From: CBDHHC01 sp050633205
GTDB taxonomy: Bacteria > Pseudomonadota > Alphaproteobacteria > Rhizobiales > CBDHHC01
NCBI GenBank assembly: GCA_050633205.1
Contig: JBOEGA010000193.1
Coordinates: 1-21,898 of the forward strand
DNA: 21,898 bases
Direction: 5' to 3'
Shown: piece after piece, positions 7,765-16,257 of the stretch
Layout: every line of letters starts with the position of its first letter
How positions within the stretch are numbered: position 1 is the first letter of the stretch
Notes under the pieces: generated by a model
What the model saw: only the letters and a program-made list of their open reading frames with translations
Database searches by the model: none
Told to the model about the DNA's origin: nothing
Translations under genes and position numbers: made by a program

Positions 7765-8658
7765 CTATTTCCTGACGTTGAACAGTTCTTCAAAATAGTT
7801 CACCAGTTCCGGAACCAGCCTGTCTCCCCATCCAGTTGCCATAGCAACACCAAGAGTACTTTTAGTACCAGGAGACATTTGACTTGGCACCCCCAGGTCA
7901 TCAGCCATTTTAGAGTAGTACCCTACGTCTTTCCGAGCGTTGGCGATTGAAAATGCGAGAGACTGAGGGTTCCCGTCAATAGCATTTGACTTTATAAAAT
8001 CCATCATACCGGACTTCAGTGGCCCTGCAGACATAACATCATATAGTTTCTGTCTGGGTAAACCTGCAAGATCTGCCATTACAAATGCTTCTGACATTGC
8101 TGCTGCAGTTGTCATTGCGAAGAAGTTATTGATGAGCTTAAGTGTATGACCTGCACCAAGCGAGCCAACATGAAAAATATTTTCTCCAAGGTCATTGAGA
8201 ACCGATAGAGCACGATTGAAATCTGCTTCTTCCCCAGCGGCCATAATATTCAGGAGACCGTCACGCCCATGAGATGGTGTTCGCCCCAAAGGGGCATCCA
8301 TATAACCGACACCCTTTGCGATCATGTCTGCACCAATTTTTTGTGTTGAACCGGGTAGTGAAGTGCCAAAGTCGATAGCAAGACTTCCGGGTTTTATACC
8401 AGCTAAAATGCCGCCGTCTCCATAAATTCTTGCTTCTACGGAATCTGAAGTATCCATGCAAAGCATTACTATGTCGCTTGCTTCTGCGAGCTCTTGTGTC
8501 GTTGTAAATTCTGTTGCTCCACGAGATACCGCAGCTTCTACATTTGTGCGGCTTCGATTGGCAATTATATTCATCGGATATTCCAAATCCATGAGACGAT
8601 TGACCATCGCGGATCCCATTAGACCAAGGCCAACAAAACCAATAGTTGATTTGCTCAT
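7765..8658 (-). CDS. NAD(P)-dependent beta-hydroxyacid dehydrogenase (GarR/YihU/3-HIBADH superfamily)
   Basis: This 297-residue protein has an N-terminal Rossmann motif GFVGLGLMGSAM (residues 7-18) and the all-alpha C-terminal domain. The catalytic Lys is 174 in GHTLKLINN, so it should reduce a semialdehyde or oxidise a 3-hydroxyacid. The substrate-binding loop reads DAPLGRTPSHGRDG (121-134) instead of the DAPVSGG typical of tartronate-semialdehyde reductase and 3-hydroxyisobutyrate dehydrogenase. The GRT element resembles sulfolactaldehyde reductase YihU, where from memory Arg123 contacts the sulfonate. The equivalent here is Arg126, and Asn177 is also kept, but the third YihU contact, a Ser, is Ala181. 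A role on tartronate semialdehyde or another small aldehyde remains plausible. AAGGA precedes the ATG. It lies 89 bases after the UxaA-type gene, probably in the same operon. Confidence 0.85.
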   Translation of the reverse strand: MSKSTIGFVGLGLMGSAMVNRLMDLEYPMNIIANRSRTNVEAAVSRGATEFTTTQELAEASDIVMLCMDTSDSVEARIYGDGGILAGIKPGSLAIDFGTSLPGSTQKIGADMIAKGVGYMDAPLGRTPSHGRDGLLNIMAAGEEADFNRALSVLNDLGENIFHVGSLGAGHTLKLINNFFAMTTAAAMSEAFVMADLAGLPRQKLYDVMSAGPLKSGMMDFIKSNAIDGNPQSLAFSIANARKDVGYYSKMADDLGVPSQMSPGTKSTLGVAMATGWGDRLVPELVNYFEELFNVRK

Positions 8659-8747
8659 TCCCAGATTCCTTTGCGTTGAATTTGTTGAAACAGGCAGTTA
8701 CAGATATTTATCTGAAGTATATATGTCATTTGTGATAACAACTCTCA

Positions 8748-10250
8748 TTACATTACGGCACCAATTTGCCAGGGGACGAATTCATGGTCTCCTAACCCCA
8801 TAGCTTCAGACTTGCTTTTTTCGCCAGAAGCAACACTCAAAATTCTCTGGTATATTTTTTTCCCTACAGTCTGAATGTTTTCACCGTGAGTAAGAATGGT
8901 TCCAGCGTTAATATCCATATCCTCTTCCATTCTTGTGAACATTTTCGTATTGGTTGCAACTTTTATTGATGGAGAGGGTTTAGAACCAAATGCAGACCCT
9001 CTTCCTGTGGTAAAGACTACAATGTTACAACCACTGGCTATCTGCCCTGTTACAGAAACAGGATCATATCCAGGGCTGTCCATGAAGGTAAAACCCTGAG
9101 CGGTTACAGGTTCTGCATATCTATAGACACCGTTTAAAGGTGTTGTACCTCCCTTTGCAACTGCTCCAAGAGATTTTTCAAGAATAGAGGTCAATCCACC
9201 TTTTTTATTTCCCGGTGACGGATTATTGTTCATCGATCCATTGTTTCTTTTGGTATAGTCTTCCCACCACCGAATTAAATACAGTAGTTTGTCTCCGATT
9301 TCAGGAGATGCGGCACGCCGGGTCAGCAAATGCTCAGCACCATAAATCTCTGGCGTTTCAGCCAATACCCCTGTTCCGCCCTGTGCCACAAGGAAGTCGC
9401 AAGCATATCCGAGAGACGGATTAGCTGTAATACCTGACCAGGCATCAGAGCCACCACATTGCAAAGCGACCATAAGTTTTGATGCCGGACAAACAACACG
9501 TGTTGCACGGTTTGCCAATGGCAACATAGAATTTATTTTATCAATACCAATCTCAATTGTTTTTCTTAACCCTGCGACTTCCTGAATATTCATTGTANNT
9601 ATGCTATCCTGCTCTATTCCATACGCCTCAAGAAGCCAGTCAATCTGATTTATCTCACAACCGAGCCCAACCATCAAAATACCAGCAATATTGGGATGTC
9701 TTGCATATCCCCACATGACACGCTGGAGAGCGTCGAAACCATCTCCAGCATCAGCCATCCCACATCCGGTACCGTGAACAAATGGCACAACACCATCAAC
9801 ATTGGGGTACATTGATAAAATTTCCGATGAAAAATGACCAGCGATCATTTTTGCGGCTGTTGCCGAACAATTTACAGATGCCAGAACTGCTATATAATTT
9901 CGAGTTCCAACCTTTCCATTGTTTCGCTGATATCCCATAAAAGTATCAGTATTCCTGGTAGCTTTTACAGGATTAATGTCTATTCCAAACTCATACTCAC
10001 GGGTAACGTTACGGAACTCCAGGTTATGTGTATGAACATGTGAACCTGCATCTATATCAGTTCCAGCATAGCCAATAAGCTGAGCATATTTGAATACTGG
10101 CTCACCCATAGAGATCTGTTTAACTGCAATTTTGTGCCCGCTAGGGATTTTTTCTTTTGCGGTAACTCCCTCTATCCGAGTGTCTTTTTCGATCGTTTCG
10201 ATAGCAGTTACAATATTATCGCGGCTATCTAGTCTGACTATTTTTTGCAT
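8748..10250 (-). CDS. UxaA/GarD-family sugar-acid dehydratase (altronate or galactarate dehydratase-like)
   Basis: This protein of about 500 residues has the UxaA layout. An N-terminal SAF-like domain (about 1-80, ending HVHTHNLEF) is followed by a catalytic core beginning GYQRNNGKVGTRNYIAV near residue 107, with VNCSAT (Cys128) and HGTGCG (159-164). The C-terminus FVPWQIGAVM is characteristic. The family uses Fe(II) to dehydrate altronate, galactarate or related acids to 2-keto-3-deoxy acids. Length fits the family (E. coli UxaA about 495, GarD about 523). Two unknown bases at 9598-9599 leave one undetermined residue without breaking the frame. The ribosome binding site is weak (GATGAG). It is the first gene of a minus-strand pair and is divergent from the TRAP operon, with operator module 2 between them. 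Which acid it uses is not decided by sequence. Confidence 0.87.
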   Translation of the reverse strand: MQKIVRLDSRDNIVTAIETIEKDTRIEGVTAKEKIPSGHKIAVKQISMGEPVFKYAQLIGYAGTDIDAGSHVHTHNLEFRNVTREYEFGIDINPVKATRNTDTFMGYQRNNGKVGTRNYIAVLASVNCSATAAKMIAGHFSSEILSMYPNVDGVVPFVHGTGCGMADAGDGFDALQRVMWGYARHPNIAGILMVGLGCEINQIDWLLEAYGIEQDSIXTMNIQEVAGLRKTIEIGIDKINSMLPLANRATRVVCPASKLMVALQCGGSDAWSGITANPSLGYACDFLVAQGGTGVLAETPEIYGAEHLLTRRAASPEIGDKLLYLIRWWEDYTKRNNGSMNNNPSPGNKKGGLTSILEKSLGAVAKGGTTPLNGVYRYAEPVTAQGFTFMDSPGYDPVSVTGQIASGCNIVVFTTGRGSAFGSKPSPSIKVATNTKMFTRMEEDMDINAGTILTHGENIQTVGKKIYQRILSVASGEKSKSEAMGLGDHEFVPWQIGAVM

Positions 10251-10407
10251 TACTCATCTACACGCTTATAAAAATGATGTTCAGGAATTATAGAAAAGCA
10301 AGTAATAGAAGAAACTGCAATCTAATAAATCGTATTTAGAAACATCCATTGCTATCCATATCATATTTGCATTCTCTCCAGTTGTACTGCAGGAAGATTT
10401 TTGCTGA

Positions 10408-10610
10408 TTACAAAAATCCTGTTGAGCCAATTGCATCCTGTTCCAGAGTTCGTCCTTTGACAGCTTCATTAACTTCTTTAGGGAGATACATCCTGACAAT
10501 TTCTTCAGAAAAGGCTGGCTCCAGGACAGCAGTCTGATGATCCAGCAAAAGCCGATTATCCCAAAGCTGTAGTGTTTGAATTCCATCAATAAAGTGCGTT
10601 TTTATAGCCC
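10408..10610 (-). pseudogene. Unrecognised gene fragment (about 67 open codons) between the UxaA-type gene and operator module 2
   Basis: One minus-strand frame stays open from about 10610 to a TAA at 10408-10410. It translates to protein-like sequence including HFIDGIQTLQLWDNRLLL, then LEPAFSEEIV, MYLPKEVNEAVKGRTLEQ and a C-terminal GSTGFL. Composition and amphipathic pattern look like a real C-terminus, but there is no start codon with a ribosome binding site, and the upstream edge runs directly into the repeated operator module. I do not recognise the family. It may be the tail of a former first gene of the leftward operon, cut when the module arrived. A chance open frame is possible. The rest of 10251-10590 shows nothing else recognisable. 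Confidence 0.35.
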
Positions 10611-10689
10611 ATTAGTATAACCCGTTCACTGAACTATCGAACATTATATGGTATACCATTTGTACATTATATGGTATACCATATACCAT
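10591..10689 (+). promoter_or_regulatory. Operator module 2 (three GntR-type palindromes) upstream of the TRAP operon
   Basis: The three sites are TAGTATAACC at 10613-10622 (degenerate), TGGTATACCA at 10649-10658 (perfect) and TGGTATACCA at 10672-10681 (perfect, inside ATATGGTATACCATAT). Centre spacings are 36 and 23 bp. Here the two perfect sites share the longer flank ACATTATATGGTATACCAT as a 23-bp tandem repeat. The module starts with AAAGTGCGTT, equivalent to AAAGCACTT and AAAGCGCTT in the other two copies. It lies about 110 bases upstream of dctP and 340 bases upstream of the divergent UxaA-type gene, so it could control both directions. Confidence 0.8.
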
Positions 10690-10798
10690 GCGCTGATGTG
10701 AGACCGCTAATAATATGCGCAAGTAGAATAATTCTGGGTCGTCTAAACGTAACAAATAACGCAGACAAACTTCTTCAAAAGTTTGAAGGGAGGACGGA

Positions 10799-11812
10799 AT
10801 GAAGACTTTGAGATTTATAATAGTTTTTGTTGTGGGTATTCTCATAACATCAGCCGCGATTGCGCAGCAGTTCAAGCTTCGCATGCAGACGCAATATGCA
10901 CCTGAAACGGCGTCTGGGAAGCTTGCGCAACAATTTATTGATGATGTAAAGGTGATGACAAATGGCCGGGTACAGATAGAAATGTTCTGGTCGTCATCCG
11001 TCGTTGCAACGGTTGAGGGGTTTGATGCTGCTGCCAAAGGTATTCTTGATGGAGAAATGCACGGAGCCTCTTACCAAACAGGAAAGAATCCGGCATTCCA
11101 GTTTGTTGGAGACCCTATGGGAGGCTATGACAATCCGTGGCAACTTTATTCCTTCTTATATAATGGTGGTGGACTGAAAGCCGCAAACGAGCTTTACCAT
11201 GCCCATGGCATGCACCTTGTCGGTTGGTGGACAGGTGGGCAAGAAAGTCTTTCCTCTTCAAAACCAATCCGTGGGTTAAAGGACCTTAAAGACTGGAAAT
11301 TCCGTTCGCCTCCAGGCCTTGAAACCGAGATCTTTGCAAATCTGGGCGCCTCTCCCATTGTGATGGATTTTACTGATATCTTTACAGCGCTGGAAACAGG
11401 CGTTATCGACGGTGCTGATGCATCCAGTCTTGCTAATAATGTCGGCCTGGGGCTCTATGATATTGTTAAACATGCAACATTCCCCGGATTTCACTCTATG
11501 CCGGTTGATCATGTAACATTCAATAAAAAAGTATGGGATAAATTCCCCGCTGACATCAAACGCATCATTGAAGTTGCCGCACAGAAACTCGCTTTTCAGA
11601 CTGCAATGACAATTGATGTGCGGAACCGCGAAGCCGTTGCAAAGTTACAAGCCAAAGGAATTACACTTCATAAATGGAGTGATAAAGACCGTGCTGCTTT
11701 CCGAGCCGGTGCGCAGAAAGCCTGGGATGGCTGGGCCAAGAAAACACCTGAAGCAAAAGCTCTTGTTGAGGCGCACAGAATATTCCTCCGCAAACTTGGG
11801 TTAATTCAATAA
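10799..11812 (+). CDS. dctP: TRAP transporter substrate-binding protein (DctP family)
   Basis: This 337-residue periplasmic solute receptor of a sodium-driven TRAP importer has a signal peptide (residues 1-22, cleaved after AIA). The DctP landmarks are present: an early TQYAPETASGKLAQQF segment, the carboxylate-binding Arg169 in WKFRSPPG, and the signature DIFTALETGVIDGAD at about 193-207. The conserved Arg means the ligand most likely carries a carboxylate, fitting a sugar acid (aldonate, uronate or aldarate) in this context. A strong GGGAGG sits just before the ATG. The gene heads an operon with the DctQ and DctM membrane subunits and an IlvD/Edd dehydratase, which suggests the imported compound is that enzyme's substrate. 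Confidence 0.92.
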   Translation: MKTLRFIIVFVVGILITSAAIAQQFKLRMQTQYAPETASGKLAQQFIDDVKVMTNGRVQIEMFWSSSVVATVEGFDAAAKGILDGEMHGASYQTGKNPAFQFVGDPMGGYDNPWQLYSFLYNGGGLKAANELYHAHGMHLVGWWTGGQESLSSSKPIRGLKDLKDWKFRSPPGLETEIFANLGASPIVMDFTDIFTALETGVIDGADASSLANNVGLGLYDIVKHATFPGFHSMPVDHVTFNKKVWDKFPADIKRIIEVAAQKLAFQTAMTIDVRNREAVAKLQAKGITLHKWSDKDRAAFRAGAQKAWDGWAKKTPEAKALVEAHRIFLRKLGLIQ

Positions 11813-11827
11813 AAAGACGGATATCCT

Positions 11828-11864
11828 GGAAAGGTGGCAATACTCAACGGTTTGCCACCTTTTC
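11828..11864 (+). other. Intercistronic hairpin between dctP and dctQ
   Basis: AAAGGTGGCAA (11830-11840) pairs perfectly with TTGCCACCTTT (11852-11862). The stem can be extended by G-T and G-C pairs, and the loop is 11 bases. Only a short T run is present, so it is at most a leaky terminator. It probably stabilises dctP mRNA or lowers dctQM expression. A GTG at 11834 lies inside this stem, which argues against it being the dctQ start. Confidence 0.65.
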
Positions 11865-11896
11865 CGAAAACTTTCTTCAAAATTGGGAGTGTAGTG

Positions 11897-12709
11897 ATGA
11901 CACAGCAAAGTAGCAATGTTTGGCTGGGGGCTGGCAGGAAACCTGTCTATTTTCTTGCCCTGCTCTGCACTCTGACCTTTGTTGGCATGGCAGCTCTTCT
12001 CATCGTTGGTTATCTATTGTTTGATGTAGAAATAAAATTAAGACAGCTTCTTGCTCCTGGCAACAACCAGTATGTACTGGCAACTATGATCGCAGGTACT
12101 TTATCTCTTTTTTTTACATCCGTGTACCTGTCAGATTTTCAGGGTAAAATCGAGCATAAACCAACAGGTTTTTTTGATATCATCAGCATAGTACTTGCCC
12201 GAATGACCATGATTGCAATCGTCGTCATTGTAAGTGTGATGTTTTTTGAAGTCATTGCCCGCTACCTTTTTGTTAAACCAACTTTATGGGCCAACGAGCT
12301 TTCATTATGGATTGCGGGTTTTGTCTTTATGCTATCCGGGCTTTATTCCATGCAACAGCGCAGTCATATCCGGATTTATATTATTTACGATATGTTTCCA
12401 AGATGGCTTCAAAAAGCATCGGATATATTTTCCGTATTTTTGCTCTGGATCTTTGTAACAGCTTTAATCTGGGGAGGGTATGAAGAAGCGTTGAGCAAGT
12501 TTTTAAATTGGGAGACATTTGGTACGGCATGGGACCCTCCGATCCCAGCAACAATAAAACCTGGAATATTAATTATTACAGTATTAGTCGCCATGCAGGG
12601 TGTCTCCAATCTGATCACTGATTGGAATAAAGCTCCAGAAATACATACAACAGCGGATGATATTGATGAAACGGAAATCAAGCACATCCGGCAAATAGTC
12701 AGGGATTAG
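11897..12709 (+). CDS. dctQ: TRAP transporter small membrane subunit (DctQ family)
   Basis: This 270-residue small integral membrane subunit partners DctM in the TRAP importer. The ATG at 11897 follows GGGAG with a 7-base gap. A GTG 63 bases upstream in the same frame lies inside a hairpin and is less likely. The DctQ core is in the second half: a hydrophobic helix VVIVSVMFFEVIARYLF, then WANELSLWIAGFVFMLSG, the cytoplasmic RSHIRI segment and two more helices. The protein has about two extra N-terminal membrane segments (near 20-40 and 60-80) before this four-helix core, longer than the usual 160-200 residues. Extended DctQ forms of this kind occur with large DctM partners. Only four bases separate it from dctM. 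Confidence 0.82.
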   Translation: MTQQSSNVWLGAGRKPVYFLALLCTLTFVGMAALLIVGYLLFDVEIKLRQLLAPGNNQYVLATMIAGTLSLFFTSVYLSDFQGKIEHKPTGFFDIISIVLARMTMIAIVVIVSVMFFEVIARYLFVKPTLWANELSLWIAGFVFMLSGLYSMQQRSHIRIYIIYDMFPRWLQKASDIFSVFLLWIFVTALIWGGYEEALSKFLNWETFGTAWDPPIPATIKPGILIITVLVAMQGVSNLITDWNKAPEIHTTADDIDETEIKHIRQIVRD

Positions 12710-12713
12710 GTTG

Positions 12714-14309
12714 ATGGTAGATATAGGCACGCTTTCTCTCTTACTTCTTTTGGCAATGTTTTTTCTACTGGCAATTGGAATGCCACTTGGATTTTCTTCT
12801 GCCACACTTGCCGTCGGTGTACTTGTTCTAAAGTTTGGACCAGATCTCCTCTTCAGAGATTTTGGTAGTGGGCCTTTGGGGGTTATCGCTCAAGCCATGT
12901 ATCGGCAGATGACAAACTACGTCCTGATCTCTGTGCCTCTATTTATTTTTATGGCAGCTTTACTGGAACGATCAGGTATTGCAAAAGACATGTACAGCTC
13001 TCTTAATGTCTGGTTGTCCAATACACGGGGAGGTATTGCCATTGTTACTTCGGTCATGGCTGTCATTATGGCCGCCATGTCTGGAATTGTTGGTGGTGAA
13101 GTTGTTCTTCTAGGACTTATTGCATTACCTCAGATGCTACGTCTAGGTTATAATCAGAATCTGGCTATTGGTACTATCTGCGCAAGCGGTACTCTTGGCA
13201 CTATGATCCCACCTTCAATTGTCTTGATTTTTTATGGTTTAATTACAGAAACCTCCATCAAGGCTCTGTTTACTGCAGCCTTCCTGCCCGGTTTTATTCT
13301 GGCTTTATTTTTTATTATCTACATAATCGTCAGAACAAGAATGTACCCTGAGGAAGCACCTCTTCCAGAACAAAAAGCAGATGAGCCCACGAGAGTAGAG
13401 AAAAGAGTTTTGTTTGGAGCATTTACAACAATCATTGTTATGGGTGCCAGTGCACTACTTCTTTCCAGAGCTGTGTTCTTCACTGCAACAGGCGTTAATG
13501 CCGTAACCGAAGGTGTTGATCCAATTAAGTTTGGCATGGTCTCTGATATACCAATACTTGCAGCAATTCTTTCTATTTCTTTCCTATTGTTGTTATTTGT
13601 ATTCAGGCGGGACCGGGTGCGTCTGGCATGGCAGATGGGCAAAGGCCTTGTCTCTCCAATCATAGTTATTGGTGTTGTTCTTGGTTCGATCTATGGTGGT
13701 ATAACCGGTATAACAGAAGCAGCGGGCATGGGGGTCGTTGCCATTTTTACGCTGACACTGCTACGTGGTGAAATGTCGTTCAATGTTATCTGGGATTCCC
13801 TAATGCGGACACTCAAATCTACCGGAACAATTATGTGGGTCACAATTGGCGCAGCAGCCCTTGCGGCAGCTTATACTCTGGCCGGTGGACCAACCTATAT
13901 TGCCAACCTGATTGTTGGAGCCGAATTGCCAACAATGGGCATCATTCTGGTCATGATGGTTATATTGTTAATTATGGGTATGTTTATGGATTGGCTTGGC
14001 ATTGTCCTTCTGATTATGCCAGTATTCCTGCCCATCGTGAAAAAACTACCGGTTCAGGAACTCGGCTTTATTGGAAGTATAGAGCCCAAATATGTTGCTA
14101 TATGGTTTGGAGTTGTCTTTTGTATGAATATGCAGGTCAGTTTTCTGTCACCGCCATTCGGACCCGCTGCATTCTATCTTAAATCAGTAGCACCTTCTCA
14201 TATCTCTCTGACAGACATTTTCAGAGGCTTCATGCCGTTTATTGCTCTGCAGATTATGGCACTCCTGGTACTTCTGACATTTCCTAATATCATATCATTA
14301 TTTTTATAG
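12714..14309 (+). CDS. dctM: TRAP transporter large membrane subunit (DctM family)
   Basis: This 531-residue large TRAP subunit forms the sodium-coupled transport channel in the inner membrane. An in-frame TTG at 12711 directly precedes the ATG at 12714. I prefer the ATG, with AGGG nine bases upstream. About a dozen hydrophobic segments are visible, with family motifs such as FLLAIGMPLGFSSATLAVG at the start, GTLGTMIPPSIVLIFYG near residue 165, the GGITGITEAAGMGVVAIF block near 335 and the final SFLSPPFGPAAFYLK region. Length exceeds the roughly 430 residues of short DctM proteins because of an extra segment around residues 220-300. This matches the longer class that pairs with extended DctQ. 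It follows dctQ with a four-base gap. Confidence 0.9.
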   Translation: MVDIGTLSLLLLLAMFFLLAIGMPLGFSSATLAVGVLVLKFGPDLLFRDFGSGPLGVIAQAMYRQMTNYVLISVPLFIFMAALLERSGIAKDMYSSLNVWLSNTRGGIAIVTSVMAVIMAAMSGIVGGEVVLLGLIALPQMLRLGYNQNLAIGTICASGTLGTMIPPSIVLIFYGLITETSIKALFTAAFLPGFILALFFIIYIIVRTRMYPEEAPLPEQKADEPTRVEKRVLFGAFTTIIVMGASALLLSRAVFFTATGVNAVTEGVDPIKFGMVSDIPILAAILSISFLLLLFVFRRDRVRLAWQMGKGLVSPIIVIGVVLGSIYGGITGITEAAGMGVVAIFTLTLLRGEMSFNVIWDSLMRTLKSTGTIMWVTIGAAALAAAYTLAGGPTYIANLIVGAELPTMGIILVMMVILLIMGMFMDWLGIVLLIMPVFLPIVKKLPVQELGFIGSIEPKYVAIWFGVVFCMNMQVSFLSPPFGPAAFYLKSVAPSHISLTDIFRGFMPFIALQIMALLVLLTFPNIISLFL

Positions 14310-14390
14310 ATGCAGATACTACATGAGTGAACGCACTGGTTCCAGGAATGAATAAGACAAAAAATTCAGGGTCGATAATGGAGGAAAGCT

Positions 14391-16136
14391 ATGAGTGAAT
14401 CTAAACCGGGTAAATCACAAAAAAAACCTCGCTCAGCAGCATGGTTTGAGGGCAGTTCGCGGGATAATATTTTTTACAGGTCCTGGATGAAAAATCAGGG
14501 TTTTCCTTCAGACCTGTTTGATGGCCGTCCGGTAATTGGTATTTGTAACACCTGGTCAGAATTCACGCCTTGTAATGCTCACCTGCGCGATCTTGCAGAA
14601 AGAGTAAAGCACGGCATTTACGAAGCTGGCGGTTTCCCTCTGGAATTTCCGGTGTTTTCCAATGGAGAAAGCATTTTACGCCCTACTTCAATGATGTTTC
14701 GCAACCTTGCTTCAATGGATGTCGAGGAGACCTTGCGAGCCACGCCGATTGATGGTGTGGTCCTTCTTGTTGGATGCGATAAAACCACGCCGGCCCTTCT
14801 TATGGGAGCGTGTAGCGTAGATGTACCGGCTATTATGGTAAGTGGCGGACCAATGCTCAATGGCAGATGGAGAAATGAAGTGATTGGCTCCGGGACAAGT
14901 ATGTGGCAAATGTCCGAAATGGTCAAATCCGGAGAGCTCACCAATGATGATTTTCTTGATGCAGAGCAAGGCATGTCACGATCTCCAGGAAGCTGCAATA
15001 CCATGGGAACGGCAAGCTCTATGGCTTGTGTCGTAGAGTCTTTGGGGATGGCGCTTTCGGGTAATGCAGCTATTCCAGCAGTTGACAGTCGCCGCCGCGT
15101 TATGGCTCATTTATCTGGTAGACGGATTGTCGACATGGTGAAAGAGGACCTGAAACCATCGGATATTCTGACCCGCAATGCTTTTGAAAATGCAATCATC
15201 ACCACTGGAGCGATAGGTGGATCAACCAATGCCGTGATCCACCTGCTTGCGATTGCCGGAAGAATGGAAGTTGACCTGTCTCTGGATGACTGGGATCAGC
15301 TTGGCCGGGATATACCGACAATTGTAAACCTTATGCCTTCCGGAAAATATCTTATGGAAGAGTTCTTCTACGCTGGTGGTTTACCCGTTGTTCTAAAAAC
15401 CCTTGCAGAAGGCGGAAAACTTCATAAAGACGCAATCACTGTATCAGGGAAACCAATCTGGGAAGAAATAAAAGATGTAAAGAACTGGAATGAAGATGTT
15501 ATTCTTCCAGTGAAGGCGGCTCTAACGCAACAGGGTGGAATAGCAGTACTAAGAGGAAATCTGGCTCCAAACGGTGCTATACTGAAGCCATCAGCTGCCT
15601 CCCCTGAACTAATGCAACATCGTGGACGTGCTGTTGTTTTTGAAGATATTGACGACTATAAGGCCAAGATCAATGACGAGTCTCTCGATATTGATGAGAC
15701 CTGCGTTATGGTATTGAAGAATTGTGGTCCAAAGGGATATCCCGGTATGGCTGAAGTTGGAAATATGGGGCTACCACCAAAAGTTTTGCGCAAAGGGGTG
15801 ACAGATATGGTGCGTGTATCCGATGCAAGAATGTCCGGAACTGCTTATGGTACGGTTGTTTTACACACCACACCGGAGGCCGCTGTGGGTGGACCGCTGG
15901 CGGTTGTGCAGAATGGGGATTATATTGAGATTGATGTGCAGAAACAAAAATTGCATTTGGATATACCAGATGATGAACTTCAGAGAAGGCTTAACGCATG
16001 GACATCCAAAATTAAGGCGCCCCAAAGCGGATATGCGAAGCTGTTTCATGATCATGTTCAGGGAGCTGATACTGGAGCGGACTTTGATTTTCTTAGAGGA
16101 TGTCGAGGTGCAGATATTCCAAAAGACAGTCACTGA
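14391..16136 (+). CDS. IlvD/Edd-family sugar-acid dehydratase (L-arabinonate / D-xylonate dehydratase-like)
   Basis: This 581-residue iron-sulfur dehydratase should remove water from an aldonic acid to give a 2-keto-3-deoxy acid in the cytoplasm. Cluster ligands are visible as Cys61 in TPCNAH, Cys129 in GCDKTTPA and Cys202 in GSCNTMG, the three-Cys pattern of the [2Fe-2S] pentonate dehydratase branch. The catalytic Ser lies in the late SDARMSGTAYG motif. The N-terminal SSRDNIFYRSWMKNQGF and the CNTWSEFTPCN segment are typical of arabinonate/xylonate dehydratases rather than IlvD itself. Start: GGAGGA directly precedes the ATG. It is the last gene of the TRAP operon, 81 bases after dctM with no terminator, so uptake and dehydration are probably co-expressed. 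Exact sugar acid unknown. Confidence 0.88.
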   Translation: MSESKPGKSQKKPRSAAWFEGSSRDNIFYRSWMKNQGFPSDLFDGRPVIGICNTWSEFTPCNAHLRDLAERVKHGIYEAGGFPLEFPVFSNGESILRPTSMMFRNLASMDVEETLRATPIDGVVLLVGCDKTTPALLMGACSVDVPAIMVSGGPMLNGRWRNEVIGSGTSMWQMSEMVKSGELTNDDFLDAEQGMSRSPGSCNTMGTASSMACVVESLGMALSGNAAIPAVDSRRRVMAHLSGRRIVDMVKEDLKPSDILTRNAFENAIITTGAIGGSTNAVIHLLAIAGRMEVDLSLDDWDQLGRDIPTIVNLMPSGKYLMEEFFYAGGLPVVLKTLAEGGKLHKDAITVSGKPIWEEIKDVKNWNEDVILPVKAALTQQGGIAVLRGNLAPNGAILKPSAASPELMQHRGRAVVFEDIDDYKAKINDESLDIDETCVMVLKNCGPKGYPGMAEVGNMGLPPKVLRKGVTDMVRVSDARMSGTAYGTVVLHTTPEAAVGGPLAVVQNGDYIEIDVQKQKLHLDIPDDELQRRLNAWTSKIKAPQSGYAKLFHDHVQGADTGADFDFLRGCRGADIPKDSH

Positions 16137-16171
16137 CAACAGTTTATCAAAAAAACACATATCAGGTTTCT

Positions 16172-16197
16172 GTTGATTAGACTGAGGTTGATTAGAC
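16172..16197. repeat. Short tandem repeat GTTGATTAGAC x2
   Basis: GTTGATTAGAC occurs at 16172-16182 and again at 16187-16197, a 15-base period, in the gap between the dehydratase and regulator genes, which converge here. No function is evident. The 121-base gap shows no clear terminator for either gene. Confidence 0.5.
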
Positions 16198-16257
16198 AGT
16201 AAACTCAGAAGGATTGTGGAAACAGTAACCTGTTGTGATATTCGTATTTCCTGTTTA

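Noticed and set aside
9598..9599. Undetermined bases NN as a biological feature
   Set aside because: They are an assembly ambiguity inside the UxaA-type gene and do not alter its frame.
11834..11896. GTG start for dctQ
   Set aside because: It lies inside the stem of an intercistronic hairpin, while ATG 11897 has a well-placed GGGAG.
16172..16197. CRISPR-like or iteron-like repeat
   Set aside because: There are only two copies of 11 bases with a 4-base spacer, too few and too short for either.
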